Origin: Ophiodon elongatus
Taxonomy: Eukaryota; Chordata; Actinopteri; Perciformes; Hexagrammidae
DNA length: 64,000 nt
Reading direction: 5' to 3'
Assembly: GCA_016806645.1 (NCBI GenBank)
Contig: JACSYO010001003.1
Location: 236,001-300,000 of the forward strand
Position 1 is the stretch's first letter; every line of letters begins with the position of its first letter. Shown in pieces: positions 22,093 to 33,480 of this stretch. The notes beneath the pieces are model-generated. The model searched no databases. It was not told the origin of the DNA and worked only from the letters and a program-made list of their open reading frames with translations. A program made the translations under genes and the position numbers.

Positions 22093-22535
22093 AACTTATG
22101 GTTTCTAGAGACAGGCCTTTTATGGCTGTGATCATTTAGTCCAGTCTTCTTTCAAGTTAAGGAAGTAGTTTGAGTTTATTGAACCAAACATTAACTTAAA
22201 ATGTGGCAGATCAGATATCGGTTATGAAACATTTATATTATGGGTCATTTTGAAAATGATACCTTTTTGTCATTTATTGAAAAAATGAATTGTACTACTA
22301 TTACTATTTGCTAATAATGTTTGTTAGACTGTGAGCTTAATGCATATTTGACCAACTTTGAACCAGCTATTGGCCCCTTATGTTCGTCCGACAGCATCGT
22401 AGAGAAGTCCAGTTGATGTCACTTATGTTTGACGTCGTGTATTTGTGACTCGCGATCATACATTAAGTCTGGACGCTGGTGGGAGAGGATTATTGAGAGA
22501 TGCTTCCTTCAGCCAAGGAAATATGACAATGAGAT
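22093..22535. other. Spacer between the 28-bp array and the next repeat
   Basis: No feature recognised. Confidence 0.35.
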
Positions 22536-22855
22536 CATATAAGATAAGAAGATCCTTTATTAGCCCCACAGCGGGAGATTTGCAGTGTTACAGCAGCAAG
22601 TGAGACAACAACAGAGATGTCAGGATAAAAGATATGATCATTTATTGATTCCCAGAGAGGAAAATGTGTGTGTCGCAGCAGCATATAAACAGAAATAAGT
22701 ACAGATGAATAGAGAAATGTTAAAAAAGAATAATAATGAGAAGTATATGAAATAAGAAAAAGACCATATGTACTCTGGCAATAACACAAATGAACATCGT
22801 CACCTAACATGACCTTTGCCCTTTTTTTATAATTTGTTTTAAAGCAGTGCCCATT
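22536..22855. repeat. Dispersed repeat with two related halves
   Basis: Two similar segments lie side by side: one with AGATCCTTTATTAGCCCCAC and GTTACAGCAGCAA, the other with GATCATTTATTGATTCCCAG and GTCGCAGCAGCA. The TTTATTGATCC-type core recurs near 55,905-55,930. It resembles a common fish interspersed repeat. The class is not determined. Confidence 0.45.
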
Positions 22856-23640
22856 CATGTTGTAAATAAAAGTAAAATGATTGCCCCCCCCCTTTGTTAT
22901 TATTTATTCAGATCCTCATAGATAACTCTAAATGTACCCCATCCAATGTTACTGTAAAGATTATTAAAGAATAACATTTTTGTTTCTTTCTTTCTAAAAT
23001 TGACTTTAATTAAAAAGAATCTGCATCCCATTTTAATTAGGTGAATTTCCTTCTTTACCACCAGTGTGACAGTAAACTATTATAAGTTTTTATAAAAGAC
23101 CCATTATTAAAAGGTCAGTGATTCATGGACTCTTTTTTTAATTCAGTGAAAAAATATTTTTTTAATACACTGTTCAAAGTATGCATTTATATAAAAATAT
23201 AAATATGGCTCAGTATGGTTCATTCAACCTCTGTTTCTTTGTGTTTATTCTGCATATTGTGCAAATTTCAGCACTTAAGACTAAATAGTGAAATGCTAGT
23301 AAAACACCAGCACCATACATCTTTTTATTCTCTATTATTTTAAATAAGCTATATTTTGTCTTGTATCTATTGCAGTGATGTCAGGAAACGTGTAGAAAAA
23401 TCATGCACAGTCACACTTTCATCCTTTGAAATTAATTTTTAATGTCACGTGCATCATGAATGACATCACACATTTCATAGGTAGAAGAAGAAGTCTTGAC
23501 CTGGCTGTGGGATACAGTTATTAAAATAGCAGCATTCACAACAGCCCCAACTGTCCTTTGATGTACAGGAACAGTTGATGCTAATTTATGCGATGTCTTC
23601 ATCAAATTTTGTGCCCAAATTTCCTCCCTCAACTCAATAA
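22856..23640. other. Intergenic between the repeat and gene E
   Basis: AT-rich with poly-C and poly-T runs. No gene seen. Confidence 0.4.
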
Positions 23641-23705
23641 TGATAGAAATTCTTTATTCATGTTTTGTCGATTACAATTTTGAAGTCTGGAGCCTGTTCG
23701 GTCCT

Positions 23706-24413
23706 TTAACAGGAGTCCATGATACGGCGGATGGATCCGATCCTCATGTCCATGGGACCGGTTCCCATGTCTCTCATGCTCCGGTACTCGCCGGGCCTCA
23801 GGTAGAGCATCCGGCCTCGGTACTGGGGCTGCTCGTACAGCAGCCAGTGGCCGTCCATCACGTTGGCGGACTGGCAGTCGGACATGCGGAAGCGGTCCTG
23901 GATGGAGTCGCAGTCCTCCATCACCTCATTCATCTGACCCCTGAAGTTCTCCCTCTCGTAGATCCTCATCCTGAACTGGCCTCTGTGCTGTAAAGGGACA
24001 CACGAAGACAAGCGATCACGCTGTGCTCTGTGGAGCTTCGGCCTCATTACTCTACGCAGCGCTTCCTACCGTGGGGATCATGCGGCTGGACCGGATGCAG
24101 TCGCTCATGGTCATGCCCATCAGGCGCTGGTTGTCGGGGTACTCGCCCCTCCTGGCCAGCGTCTGGTGGCCCATGTAGTTGGGGCGCTCGTAGACCATGA
24201 AGCAGCCGCTCTCCACCCTGCAGGAGTTGCAGCGGCTCAGGTAGGAAGTGAGCTCGGCGCAGTCGCTGCTGGACTCATAGGAGCGGCCCTGGAAGTTCTT
24301 GTCCTCGTAGAAGATGATCTGAAAGTCAAACGGCACATTTCAAATCTCAAACGTTACGTTGAAGTTATTCATCGACCCATATCACGTAAAAAATCGTCTC
24401 TTACTTTGCCCAT
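23706..24413 (-). CDS. crygm: Gamma-crystallin M-like, gene E (diverged)
   Basis: Lens structural protein, clearly diverged from A-D. Exons on the minus strand are 24413-24405 (MGK), 24318-24070 and 23987-23706, with introns of 86 and 82 bp, both phase 0. Exon 2 is 249 bp: two extra codons (Thr-Met) sit in GMTMSDC between the Greek-key segments. The usual NQ(Y/H)FMRRGEY is replaced by HQTLARRGEY, and the exon ends MIPT instead of MIPM. Exon 3 opens HRGQFRMRIYERENF, continues RGQMNEVMEDCDSI, and has a different loop (RDMGTGPMDMRIGSIRRI). About 179 aa, ending MDSC. One core Trp (GHWLLYEQ). The exons are GC-rich. A reversed poly(A) signal lies at 23653-23658. Confidence 0.92.
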
Positions 24414-24473
24414 TTTGGTGTTCAGTCCGATCCCTGATTGCACGGGTACTTTGCACAGCCGAACCGGAGTCAC

Positions 24474-24539
24474 TTTTATACCCATCATGATAGAGAAATG
24501 ATCCATGGAGCCATTGTTTTGAATATCTTACTCAGCAGC
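24474..24539 (-). promoter_or_regulatory. Promoter of gene E: TATA, SOX and Maf sites
   Basis: Minus-strand TATAAAA at 24480-24474, AACAATG (a full SOX consensus) at 24518-24512 and GCTGCTGAGT (Maf half-site TGCTGA) at 24539-24530. This is the best match to the composite arrangement seen in B, C and D. Confidence 0.65.
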
Positions 24540-24679
24540 GTAGCATACAGAGGCTATGATGCTTGTTAAATCGGTCTGTAAATGGTTATTATTCTAGACT
24601 GTATGCACCTGGTGCCGTGCCAACACCAGGGTCCTCTGTGGGTTCAGGTGGACCCATCAGCTGGGGCTCTTTGTGCGCT

Positions 24680-25095
24680 GTAGTGTGGTGAAGTTCAAAC
24701 TTGAGTATTTCAATTTTCTGCTACTGTAGACTTCTGCTCCACTACATTTCAAATGTTGTATTTTATTTATTTTTTACCATAAAGTGTGATACTATAATAA
24801 AATAAAATAGTTTATTAGCTCCACTTCAACCAGATACAACAGTAAAATGCTACACACACATGAACACATCAGTTATAATGATTCAGTGATGTAATCTATG
24901 ATTGTATAACACTCAATACTTGGGTTTTATGGTTCTGTATTTTCTTAGCAGCTGTGAAGGTTACAATAATAAAAGTAATACTTTTACTTTTAAAATGTCC
25001 TTATCATACTTACATACTTTCGCTTAAGTCAAATTGACAATGCAGGATTTTTACTTGTGTTTTTAAACTGTAGTATTATACTTCCCATTATTTAA
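24680..25095. repeat. Dispersed teleost repeat ('tacttttac' family)
   Basis: Contains CTGCTCCACTACATTTCAAA, GTAATACTTTTACTTTTAAA and GCAGGATTTTTACTTGTGTT, a sequence style common across fish genomes. A related copy appears at about 55,800-56,215. Confidence 0.5.
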
Positions 25096-26754
25096 CGGTT
25101 ATTTAAAATAATACACAAGCGTTAACTCTGTTGGACAGAGTAACTTCATCCGACAACTTTGAAACTAATATTTTTGAAGGAATCAGCACGTGTTATGTAT
25201 GTTTAAACTATGATATTTAAATCTTTACTTATAGTATTGGACATGATAAAGTAAAGCATTCTGAATGTGTGTGTTTATTTGTACAGAGTGACGATCATTA
25301 AATATTACTGATCAAATGTAATATCATGGGTGATATCACCAGAGGTGAAGAACTGACGCATGGCTTCTATAAGTAACTAAACTAAAAGCTGAGGTCCAAT
25401 GTTTTTAAGACTAGAGTTAAAATATTACACATGGTTTATTCTATAACGTGTACAGACATGAACTTTTCAGAATACTACATGCATTATGAACAAATATTGT
25501 ACACATATTGAAGCATAGAAACAGAATAAATCATTAAAAAGGTACTGCATACTATTAATTATCAGTGAAGTGCATTCACAGATTATGAAAACCCGTCTTA
25601 AAGGCGCAGTACAGAAATGTACTGTTCAGTACTGTACTTCTTTAAAGGTGGAGGTCTCAAAAGAAGCGGGTTATAAGAAAGGGTCTCACCCCTAATTAAT
25701 GAAGGGTTATGTTCAGGGCCACAGAGGAGAGTGCACAAGTGTTTAGTACAGGGGTCGTCAACGTGTTTCAGGCCAAGGACCCCGAACTGAGAGAGATGGA
25801 GCAGGACCCGACTATATATATTGTATATATTATATTAAACTGGGCCTAAAGCCATATATACACCTTGTTATTGTGTGTTCAATACTAAGCTATTCAAATA
25901 ATACACAGGTTCATATCTTCATGTTTTTATGTTAAACATGTGAAGGTCCAGTGAGTAGGGTGGCCGTGCCACTGCCTGTTCATAAACACACCTCATCAGC
26001 TGATACCAAAGATATCAACATGGTCTGTCAGCTGCATGATAATCATGCTACAAGCTATTCAAAATGACGTTTTTATTTTTTTTTAATATATATATATTTT
26101 TTATTTACTGAAAGATAACATCTTCTGCCTCCATTTATCCATTCGCTACAATATGTGGGATTCATGTTAATGTGTATTTAAAGACATTTACATTTGTGGG
26201 GAAAAAATATAATAAAATATGAAAGAATATGAAAAATTGTCTAATCAACCAAAAATGTCACGGCCCCCCTGCAGTACCCCTGATGAAGACCTCTGGTTTA
26301 ATAAACTGAACTGTAAATCGGTGGAGGTCCCCTTTAAGAGTTTTTATTTTGTCCAGGAGCAGAGCATGTACAGTATGTGCACTGTGTGTGTGTTCTTTTA
26401 ATTAACTAAAAAACAGTTATTTTTTATATTTTCATCAAATTGCATGGCGTGAAAGTGACAACATGGATTTTTCAATAGCGGAGATGTGACTTGACTTTTA
26501 TAGTGTCTGAAAATACACTATAAAAATATTTCTGATCATCAGTTAGAAGATTTACATGAAACAATGACAGCACGCGCGGTGAATTAAATGATTTGCTTCG
26601 GTAACAGTCTGTTTCTTTATGATCTTTCCTGTATTTCGCAGGTGTGGAATTCACAGCACATTTAAGTGGTAATCCTGTCATAGAATGTGTCACTAAGCTG
26701 GATGAATATGATGCACTCGCTCACTTTAAAGGCCTGTTATGCAGATTTAACCCT

Positions 26755-26755
<1 letters not shown>
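25096..26755. other. Intergenic between E and F, nothing recognised
   Basis: About 1.7 kb of AT-rich sequence. A stretch near 25,745-25,815 (CAGGGGTCGTCAACGTGTTT, then GCAGGACCCGACTA) resembles the edge of a common vertebrate DNA-transposon relic, but this is weak. No gene seen. Confidence 0.4.

Positions 26756-26756
<1 letters not shown>

Positions 26757-26826
<70 letters not shown>
26757..26826. repeat. CA microsatellite
   Basis: About 34 consecutive CA units, lying about 80 bp beyond the 3' end of gene F. Confidence 0.95.
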
Positions 26827-26829
<3 letters not shown>

Positions 26830-26909
26830 TTCTATTTCATGCAAGAAAATGATGACGAGGTGACGTTTGATTCCTCTCGTTTTATTCAACACATTTCTTG
26901 TTCTCTGCT

Positions 26910-27790
26910 TCAACAGGAATCCGTGATGCGCCTGACGGAGCTGAGCTTCATGCCGCTGAATCCCACATCTCTCACGCTCCGGTACTCTCCGGGCCTCATG
27001 TACATCATCTTGCCTCTGAACTGGGGCTGCTCGTACATCAGCCAGTGGCCGTCCATCACGTTGGCGGACTGGCAGTCGCTCATGCGGTAGCGGTCCTGGA
27101 TGTTGTCACAGTCCTCCATCAGCTCCTGACTCTGGCCCTGGAAGTTCTCCCTCTCGAAGATCCTCATCCTGAACTGGCCTCTGTGCTGTAAAGGGACACA
27201 AAGAGGAGGACGGGGTCAGCGTGGGGCTCCGAAGAACGTCTTTCTCATTTACATTCCAACAGCACAGCAGAAAAATTAATACATAAAGCAATTTATTGGA
27301 CTATTCTGATCCAATATAATGTTACTTAGACATTAAAGATGACTAGTTTATTTTATTTTTTAAATCCTCCCACACCTGAGGAATCAAACGGCAGGATCGG
27401 ATGGAGTCACTCATGCCAAAGGACACGTAGTCGGAGTACTCGCCCCTCCTCAGGAAGTGCTGGTTCCCCATGAAGTTGGGGCGGTCGTAGACCATGAAGC
27501 AGCCGCTCTCCACCCTGCAGGAGGTGCACCTGCTCAGGTAGGAGGACATGTCAGGGCAGTCGCTCAGGCACTCATAGGAGCGGCCCTGGAAGTTCCTGTC
27601 CTCGTAGAAGATGATCTGAAAACAAGAAAAACAGAACAAACCGATTTGCAATAGGCTGGAATTTGTCTCTTTTAAAAAAATAAAAAAGTATTTCTTTAAT
27701 GTCTTTCTCTATTATCTTTTCCCACTTTTACATTCCTCCTAAACTGAAAAGTGCTTGCTTTCTGGTCTACTGCCTACAAACCTTGCCCAT
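26910..27790 (-). CDS. crygm: Gamma-crystallin M-like, gene F
   Basis: Lens structural protein. Exons on the minus strand are 27790-27782 (MGK), 27615-27376 and 27185-26910, with introns of 166 and 190 bp, both phase 0. Exon 2 is 240 bp, one codon shorter than usual (YVSFGMSD where others have Y(M/Q)SMMGM). It ends RLIPQ, with a GTGTGG donor instead of the GTAGGT donor of A-E. Exon 3 opens HRGQFRMRIFERENFQGQSQE and carries RSVRDVGFSGMKLSSVRRI. About 174 aa, ending TDSC, with less Met than A-D. One core Trp (GHWLMYEQ). A reversed poly(A) signal lies at 26881-26886. The gene points away from gene G. Confidence 0.93.
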
Positions 27791-27835
27791 GTTGGATGAT
27801 GTGTGTTTGTGGGAATCTGTCCAACAACCTGTGGC

Positions 27836-27905
27836 TTTTATACTTTATACGCGCCGTAACCGGGTTTTGTCATTCAAATCATCTGGAAGCTGATGAATAA
27901 GCAGC
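27836..27905 (-). promoter_or_regulatory. Promoter of gene F
   Basis: Minus-strand TATAAAA at 27842-27836, 46 bp before the start codon. A partly palindromic GCTGATGAATAAGCAGC at 27889-27905 lies where the Maf-type half-site sits in the other M genes, but it is only a loose MARE match. No clear SOX site at the conserved spacing. Confidence 0.45.
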
Positions 27906-29400
27906 CCTGCGATCGCTGTTAATTTCATTTGTGCCATCCTGATGGAGAACAAAGGGAGTGGGAAATGGGGGGAAGACACAAGGCAGGAGAGGTGGGAGAA
28001 GAACTGAGCTGCAGTTTCTACATTTCTCAGACTGGAGAAGATTAGGGAGACGAGAAAGAAAAACAAAACGGAGTTTGAACATTCTGTCTGAAGGGATTTG
28101 TCATGCTTCGTTTGAATGTGGCACTAGTTCAGACCCTGGATGTCTTAAGAATAAGGATGACACATTTCAAATGGCTACGAGTTTATTTTAATGCATTTAC
28201 TGCCAATGTTATATTTGCAAAACGCCCTGAAATGCCCTCGAACCACAGTGAGGGGTCGTTAAAGCTGACAAATGACAAACGCTCGAGCCTGATTGAAGAA
28301 ATGAGAATATTTTTAGTTCACAGCCTTTATTTATTTTTGGTCCCTTAATATTAACTCTTATCCCAAACACCTGGATGCCCAGAAATGTAATATTTCATCT
28401 CAGCGATCTCTGTGTTTGTTTATTTTAATGCCAGTAGGATCATTGAATACATGTAGTTCTATCGGCCTAAAAGGGAAATGTTCACATTGACTTTTGGTTG
28501 GTTGAGTAAATTACTTTTGACTCAGTGGTCTGATGGTATTTTACCTCTACAGTATTAGTATTGTTATGACAGATCTTTTTTCACAACAGACAATTTGAAA
28601 ACCACAGGTGTTATTAATAAACACGATGATGGTTCTGTTCCGATCAGCTGTCCCAGGAAGCCAACATGCATCGTGCCTAAATGCAACCAAACATTTAAAT
28701 GTTTCTTCAGATCATAATGTCCAGCTAATCCTGTGAATATTCATGGTTTGTTAAAAAAGTAAAATCTTTATGGTTCTTTAAACCACAACAGCCCAGGTTC
28801 ACATCAGGACTTCTTCTCTTCCTCTGCATCCTGCTTCTGAAACACCGGCTTTATTCAGCTCTTAAATAAAACCTTCTCACTGCAGACGTTTGGACATTTC
28901 CGAGGCAGATGTAATGTTTAATATGAACACATGGCTGGACTCCGCCCATCGGTAATGTCGTTACACAGTTACGAGTTAACCTTTGAGGGAGACGACGCTG
29001 CAGCTTCAAACGGGGATCGAACACGTGTTGGAAAAGGTTGTTGGGTTTAATGAAATAAAACCCAGAAATAAAGAATGTCGCGTGCATGCTAATGCTTAAC
29101 TGACAATCAACAACTTATTTAACCAACTGTTCACAAGACGCTTAAGTATGACATAATGGAATGAAAAGGTAAGACAGTTTCTGGGTTTACGACCGCTAAC
29201 CGTCGTCAAGAGTAAAAGACTGCTGATGATATAATCTCATCCTGTAAAAAGGCAAAATGACGACAATCTACCAAATAATTTCCCATCCTGTAAACAAAGT
29301 CTGCTGATATAGACCAAATCAGAATGAACGCGATGGAAACAATACACACAGTTATCATTAAAGGTGGCTGTTGGCTTTAATAAGTTTAACAATTTTGTTA
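27906..29400. other. Intergenic between divergent genes F and G
   Basis: About 1.5 kb between the two head-to-head crystallin promoters. A purine-rich patch lies near 27,950-28,070. No gene or repeat recognised. It is the natural place for shared lens regulatory elements, but that is inference. Confidence 0.4.
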
Positions 29401-29408
29401 TCACATGT

Positions 29409-29517
29409 GGACAAAGGGAAATCAAACTTGACCAAACCATTTTGCTGATATGCAAATCGAGCTAATTTAGATGACAACAGTTTCCCCTCGTCTGCACATT
29501 CTGCATTTCGATATAAA
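29409..29517 (+). promoter_or_regulatory. Promoter of gene G: TATA, Maf half-site, octamer, SOX-like site
   Basis: TATAAA at 29512-29517 lies 53 bp before the start codon. Upstream are TTTGCTGA (Maf half-site) at 29441-29448, ATGCAAAT (a perfect POU octamer) at 29450-29457 and GACAAAGG (SOX-like) near 29410-29417. Maf and SOX proteins are known lens crystallin activators. Confidence 0.55.
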
Positions 29518-29564
29518 CCACAACACAGCTGCAGCTGGGTGGCAGGCAAGCAATATCATTAACA

Positions 29565-30715
29565 ATGGGGAAGGTAAGGAGAACAAGCTGTTTCTAAAGG
29601 TTTCCAAGATCTTCCAGGCAGTAACTAGTAGGTGCACGTAATGCTGGGATGATAGTTTACCAGGATTGCTCTGTTTCCTTCCATCCAGATTGCATTCTTT
29701 GAGGATAAGAACTTCGAAGGTCGACACCATGAGTGCAGCGCTGACTGTCCCGACCTGCGCTCCTACTTCGGCCGCTGCAACTCCATCAAGGTGGAGAGTG
29801 GCTGCTGGGTGCTGTACGAGCGTCCCAACTACACTGGCAACCAGTACATCCTGAGCCCCGGGGAATACCCTGATCCCCAAAAGTGGATGGGATTCAATGA
29901 TAGCATCGGGTCATGTCGCTCTATCAAAAATGTAAGCTCAATAACCAGCTCATAACCAACAGGTTTCAGCTTTGAAAGCCATCATTTAGTAGTGATTGTC
30001 TTATTCGGGTAATAATATTGTTGATGCAGCAGTTTTATGCAGCAGGGATAAATTTACTACATCAAGCAGTAGATTAAGTAAAACTCAAGTCAAAATGGGT
30101 AGTAGTTTACATAAAGTCAAGGACACAGCTTGATTTTTAAGCATTTCTGGGTTAATTTTTTGCAGGAGAGTACCCAGCTGCAGTCAAATACCACAGAGTG
30201 CACCAACCAAGCAGTAATCAGTCAAAGGCCAACACAGAAAAAAGGAGAGATAAAAGGCTCATGATTTGGCAGCAGGATGCTTTATGTCCACTTGAATTAT
30301 TGAGGAAAACTAGGAAAACAGCCAAGAAACCCATTTGTAGGCGTGAGCCAAGTAAACGAGGACACAGAAATCGGTCAAACGCTTCAGATACTAAACACTA
30401 ATGTGATTTCATCAACTTTACTTCACTGACTCTTTCAAGGTATACGGAAAGTCCTGGAAGATCAGGTTCTACGAAAACAAGGATTTCGGAGGTCAGGCGG
30501 CAGAGTGCACTGAGGATTGCGCGTCTGTTTACGAGGCCTTCAAGTTCCAGGAGGTCCACTCCTCTGTGGTCATGGATGGTGCGTGGGTCCTCTACGAGCA
30601 GCCCAACTACCGCGGACGCCAGTACTTCCTGGAACGTGGCGAGTACCACAACTACACAGACTGGGGCGCCACCTCCCCTGCTGTGGGATCCTTCCGCAAG
30701 ATCACGGAGTTCTAG
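29565..30715 (+). CDS. Gamma-crystallin S-like, gene G
   Basis: Lens structural protein of the gamma-S type. Exons are 29565-29573 (MGK), 29689-29931 (81 codons) and 30440-30715 (91 codons plus stop), with introns of 115 and 508 bp, both phase 0. Exon 2 opens IAFFEDKNFEGRHHE and contains SCR. Exon 3 opens VYGKSWKIRFYENKDFGGQ. All four core Trp are present (GCWVLYERP, QKWMGF, GAWVLYEQP, TDWGA), unlike the minus-strand M genes, and Met is rare. About 175 aa, ending FRKITEF. The exon 3 acceptor is CAAG rather than the commoner CAG. Poly(A) signals AATAAA lie at 30789-30794 and 31001-31006. Assignment to gamma-S rather than another gamma class is by similarity recalled from memory. Confidence 0.9.
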
Positions 30716-31470
30716 AACGGCAGAGGCCACGCCCCTAGAAGAGTTATGTGAATGCAAACGACACCAAAGTTCTTGAATCCTCAAGAGAAATAAAGCTCCA
30801 GAACAGAACACTGAGTTCCAGAACCCCTACAAGGTTCCGAAATACTCCCAGAGCTCCAGAGTCCGGCTGAAGCCACCGACGTCCCAGAATCTTTAATTAG
30901 GTCTAGAACCCTTCATGACGTTCGGTGTTCCAGAAAAGATTCTAGAACTCTGAACACCTGTGCTTCTTCTCCCCAGAACCCCGAGTGTTGCACTCCAATT
31001 AATAAAAGTATTCATTCCCCATAACGGTGACGTCTGTGTGTTCTTTGTTGTTCAGTTGTGTTTCACCTCAACAGCCTTCAGTCTGGTCTCCTGGTCCCCA
31101 CACGCATCGCTCAGCACAGTAAACGCCCCACGACAGATTGGTGTCAGATCATACTTAACGTCGGCAGGGACATGTATTATGCAATGAGAAACTTTGCGAG
31201 AAAGTGCAAGATCAATGATTCATTTACAAAATGGTTAACATTTTGACGTTGATGGTTAAAAACATTTTCACATCAACATATTGCCTGTGAGCCACAAACA
31301 TTCTGCACAGATCCTGGTTCAGAATCTACATCACAATCTCATAATTCAGGTCAAAAACATGTTTCAAGCTATTATTCATCCACAACAGAAACTTGTAATA
31401 TGTCTTATATCTGTCTTAGTAAAACACCTTGTTGCAAATTTAACACACAATGGAATAAAAATGACCTATA
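30716..31470 (+). other. 3' region of gene G and spacer
   Basis: Likely 3' UTR to about 31,025. It contains many CCAGAA and TTCTAGAAC-like segments, a weakly repetitive texture. The rest is unremarkable up to the L1-like insertion. Confidence 0.4.
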
Positions 31471-31473
31471 CTC

Positions 31474-32497
31474 AATAACCTGATCATTGTATGATGTAAG
31501 AAGCAAGTTTACTCATTACAAAATTGTACATAGATATTATTTTACACCTTTGAAACTGTATAAAATGGACTTAATGCAGGATAATAAATGTTTGAAATGT
31601 AACAAAGAAATGGGCACCTTTCTCCACGCTCTCTGGGAGAGCTCCAATGTGTTGCCTTTTTGGAAAGTAGTACTGAGGAACCTAGAAGAGTGGCTCAAAC
31701 GGCCTTTACCAGAATCCCCACAACTATGTTTACTAGGGGACACATGGTTGATGCCACCAGGCCTCAGGCCTCAGACTCATTAACAGGTTTCATGGTGGCA
31801 CCAGGCCTCAGGCCTCAGAGTCATTAACAGGTTTCATGGTGGCACCAGGCCTCAGGGATCAGAGTCATTAACAGGTTTCATGGTGGCACCAGGCCTCAGA
31901 CTCATTAACAGGTTTCATGGTGGCACCAGGCCTCAGAGTCATTAACAGGTTTCATGGTGGCACCAGGCCTCAGAGTCATTAACAGGTTTCATGGTGGCAC
32001 CAGGCCTCAGACTCATTAACAGGTTTCATGGTGGCACCAGGCCTCAGACTCATTAACAGGTTTCATGGTGGCACCAGGCCTCAGGCTAGAGTCATTAACA
32101 GGTTTCATGGCAGCACCAGGCCTCAGAGTCATTAACAGGTTTCATGGTGGCACCAGGCCTCAGGCCTCAGAGTCATTAACAGGTTTCATGGCAGCACCAG
32201 GCTTATCCTGCAAAACTGGAAGAGCCCACATACGCTCATAGAATGACTCAAACTCATGACAGAGACAGCTGCATTTGAAATATTGGAGCTGCTTTTAAAT
32301 CAAACGTTGAATGTATTACCCTTTTTGTTTTTTTGTTTTTTTTGTTTTTTGTTTTTCATCTGTATTATTATTATTTATTTATTTGTATTACTTTGTTGAT
32401 GTCTGACAGGCCTGTTTTTTGTATTTATGTATGATGTTAATATCTCTAAATGAATAAAACTTTAAGTGAAAAAAAAAAAAAATAACCTGATCATTGT
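31474..32497 (+). mobile_element. 5'-truncated L1-like LINE with 17-bp target duplication
   Basis: The insert 31491-32480 is bounded by a perfect 17-bp direct repeat, AATAACCTGATCATTGT, at 31474-31490 and 32481-32497. It encodes the C-terminal end of a LINE ORF2: HYKIVHRYYFTPLKLYKMDL, then the CLKC...GTF.H.LWE zinc-knuckle-like motif seen at the end of L1/Tx1-type proteins. It is followed by a minisatellite, a T-rich 3' UTR, AATAAA near 32,453 and a poly(A) tail to 32480. The poly(A), target duplication and 5' truncation are the marks of target-primed reverse transcription. The intact duplication suggests a fairly recent insertion. Confidence 0.9.
31755..32205 (+). repeat. 37-bp minisatellite inside the L1-like insertion
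   Basis: About 11-12 units of about 37 bp containing CATTAACAGGTTTCATGGTG and GCACCAGGCCTCAG. Some units carry an extra GCCTCAG (44-bp form), and the last ones have GGCAGC for GGTGGC. It interrupts the C-terminal coding region of the LINE. Confidence 0.95.
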
Positions 32498-33430
32498 TTA
32501 CTTGCTTATTCCATTTAATTTGATATGGTATCATCACAACCTTTAAGCACAATTGATGTTAATACTGTTTGTGATTACATTATCTATAACTATTCACCTT
32601 CTTAATGAATAAGATAAAATATGTTTGGCATATTTTTGGTCACCCAAACAAGTGGTTTGCATTTATTACAGTGCAAATATTTTATAATAAATCCCTTTCT
32701 GAATTTTCCCCGGCGATTAAACATTGTCTTTAAACCCTAGATAGTATTTATTGTGTTAAAGTAAATGCTTGTCTACTAAAGTAGATGATATGAATAGCAG
32801 AAATAGACAGTTTCAGATGTACATTTTTGTGTGCTTAATCAATCATCCTGTCAAAATAGAACTATCATATCTGTGTACGACCCCAAACTGCATACAGAGC
32901 TAAAGCAGTCGTGCAAATTACATTTTTGAATAAAATCGACCAAAATACAAGTTCTGACACGAGCACATGCTCCACGACACAAAAACAGGTCAACCGTATT
33001 GTTTTGGGTTCTTTTGTTTAATTCTTCTAGAAAACATTTGACTTTTAAACATTTCCAATAAGTTTAATAAAACCTGTCCGAAGTAGTTTATGTTGCCAGT
33101 GTCTGCAGGTTTCATCACCGCAGTTTAATATCATTATGTTAATGAACTGTGGATTTTTCCTCATAATTGCATGACTTCTGTGTAATAATGTTGCATATTT
33201 TGATATAAATATAATGATATAAAGAATTAAAAAAGGATAATGATGATGCACTTTATTTGTATAGCACCTGAAAGTTTATAGCTTACATTAAAGCTTTATG
33301 TAAAATTGCATGAACAAGACAGTTTTGATCGGGTGGGGACCGACGGTCAGATACTTGGCACTGCTACACAACCATTGTGTGTGGAAAGGCAATTCAGTGA
33401 GTAAGAACAATGGGCAGAGTCTAGATGAAT
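32498..33430. other. Intergenic between the LINE insertion and gene H
   Basis: AT-rich. Near 33,250-33,270 a short TTTATTTGTATAGCACC piece recalls a common fish repeat also seen at 43,950. No gene recognised. Confidence 0.4.
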
Positions 33431-33480
33431 ATTTGGATTGTAATAACTGGTACAGGCAGTGCTAACCATGCATTTGGTAG

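Noticed and set aside
33411..33419. ATGGGCAGA as first exon of gene H
   Set aside because: No TATA box at the right distance and a poor GTCTAG donor. The later ATG fits the promoter spacing seen in gene G.
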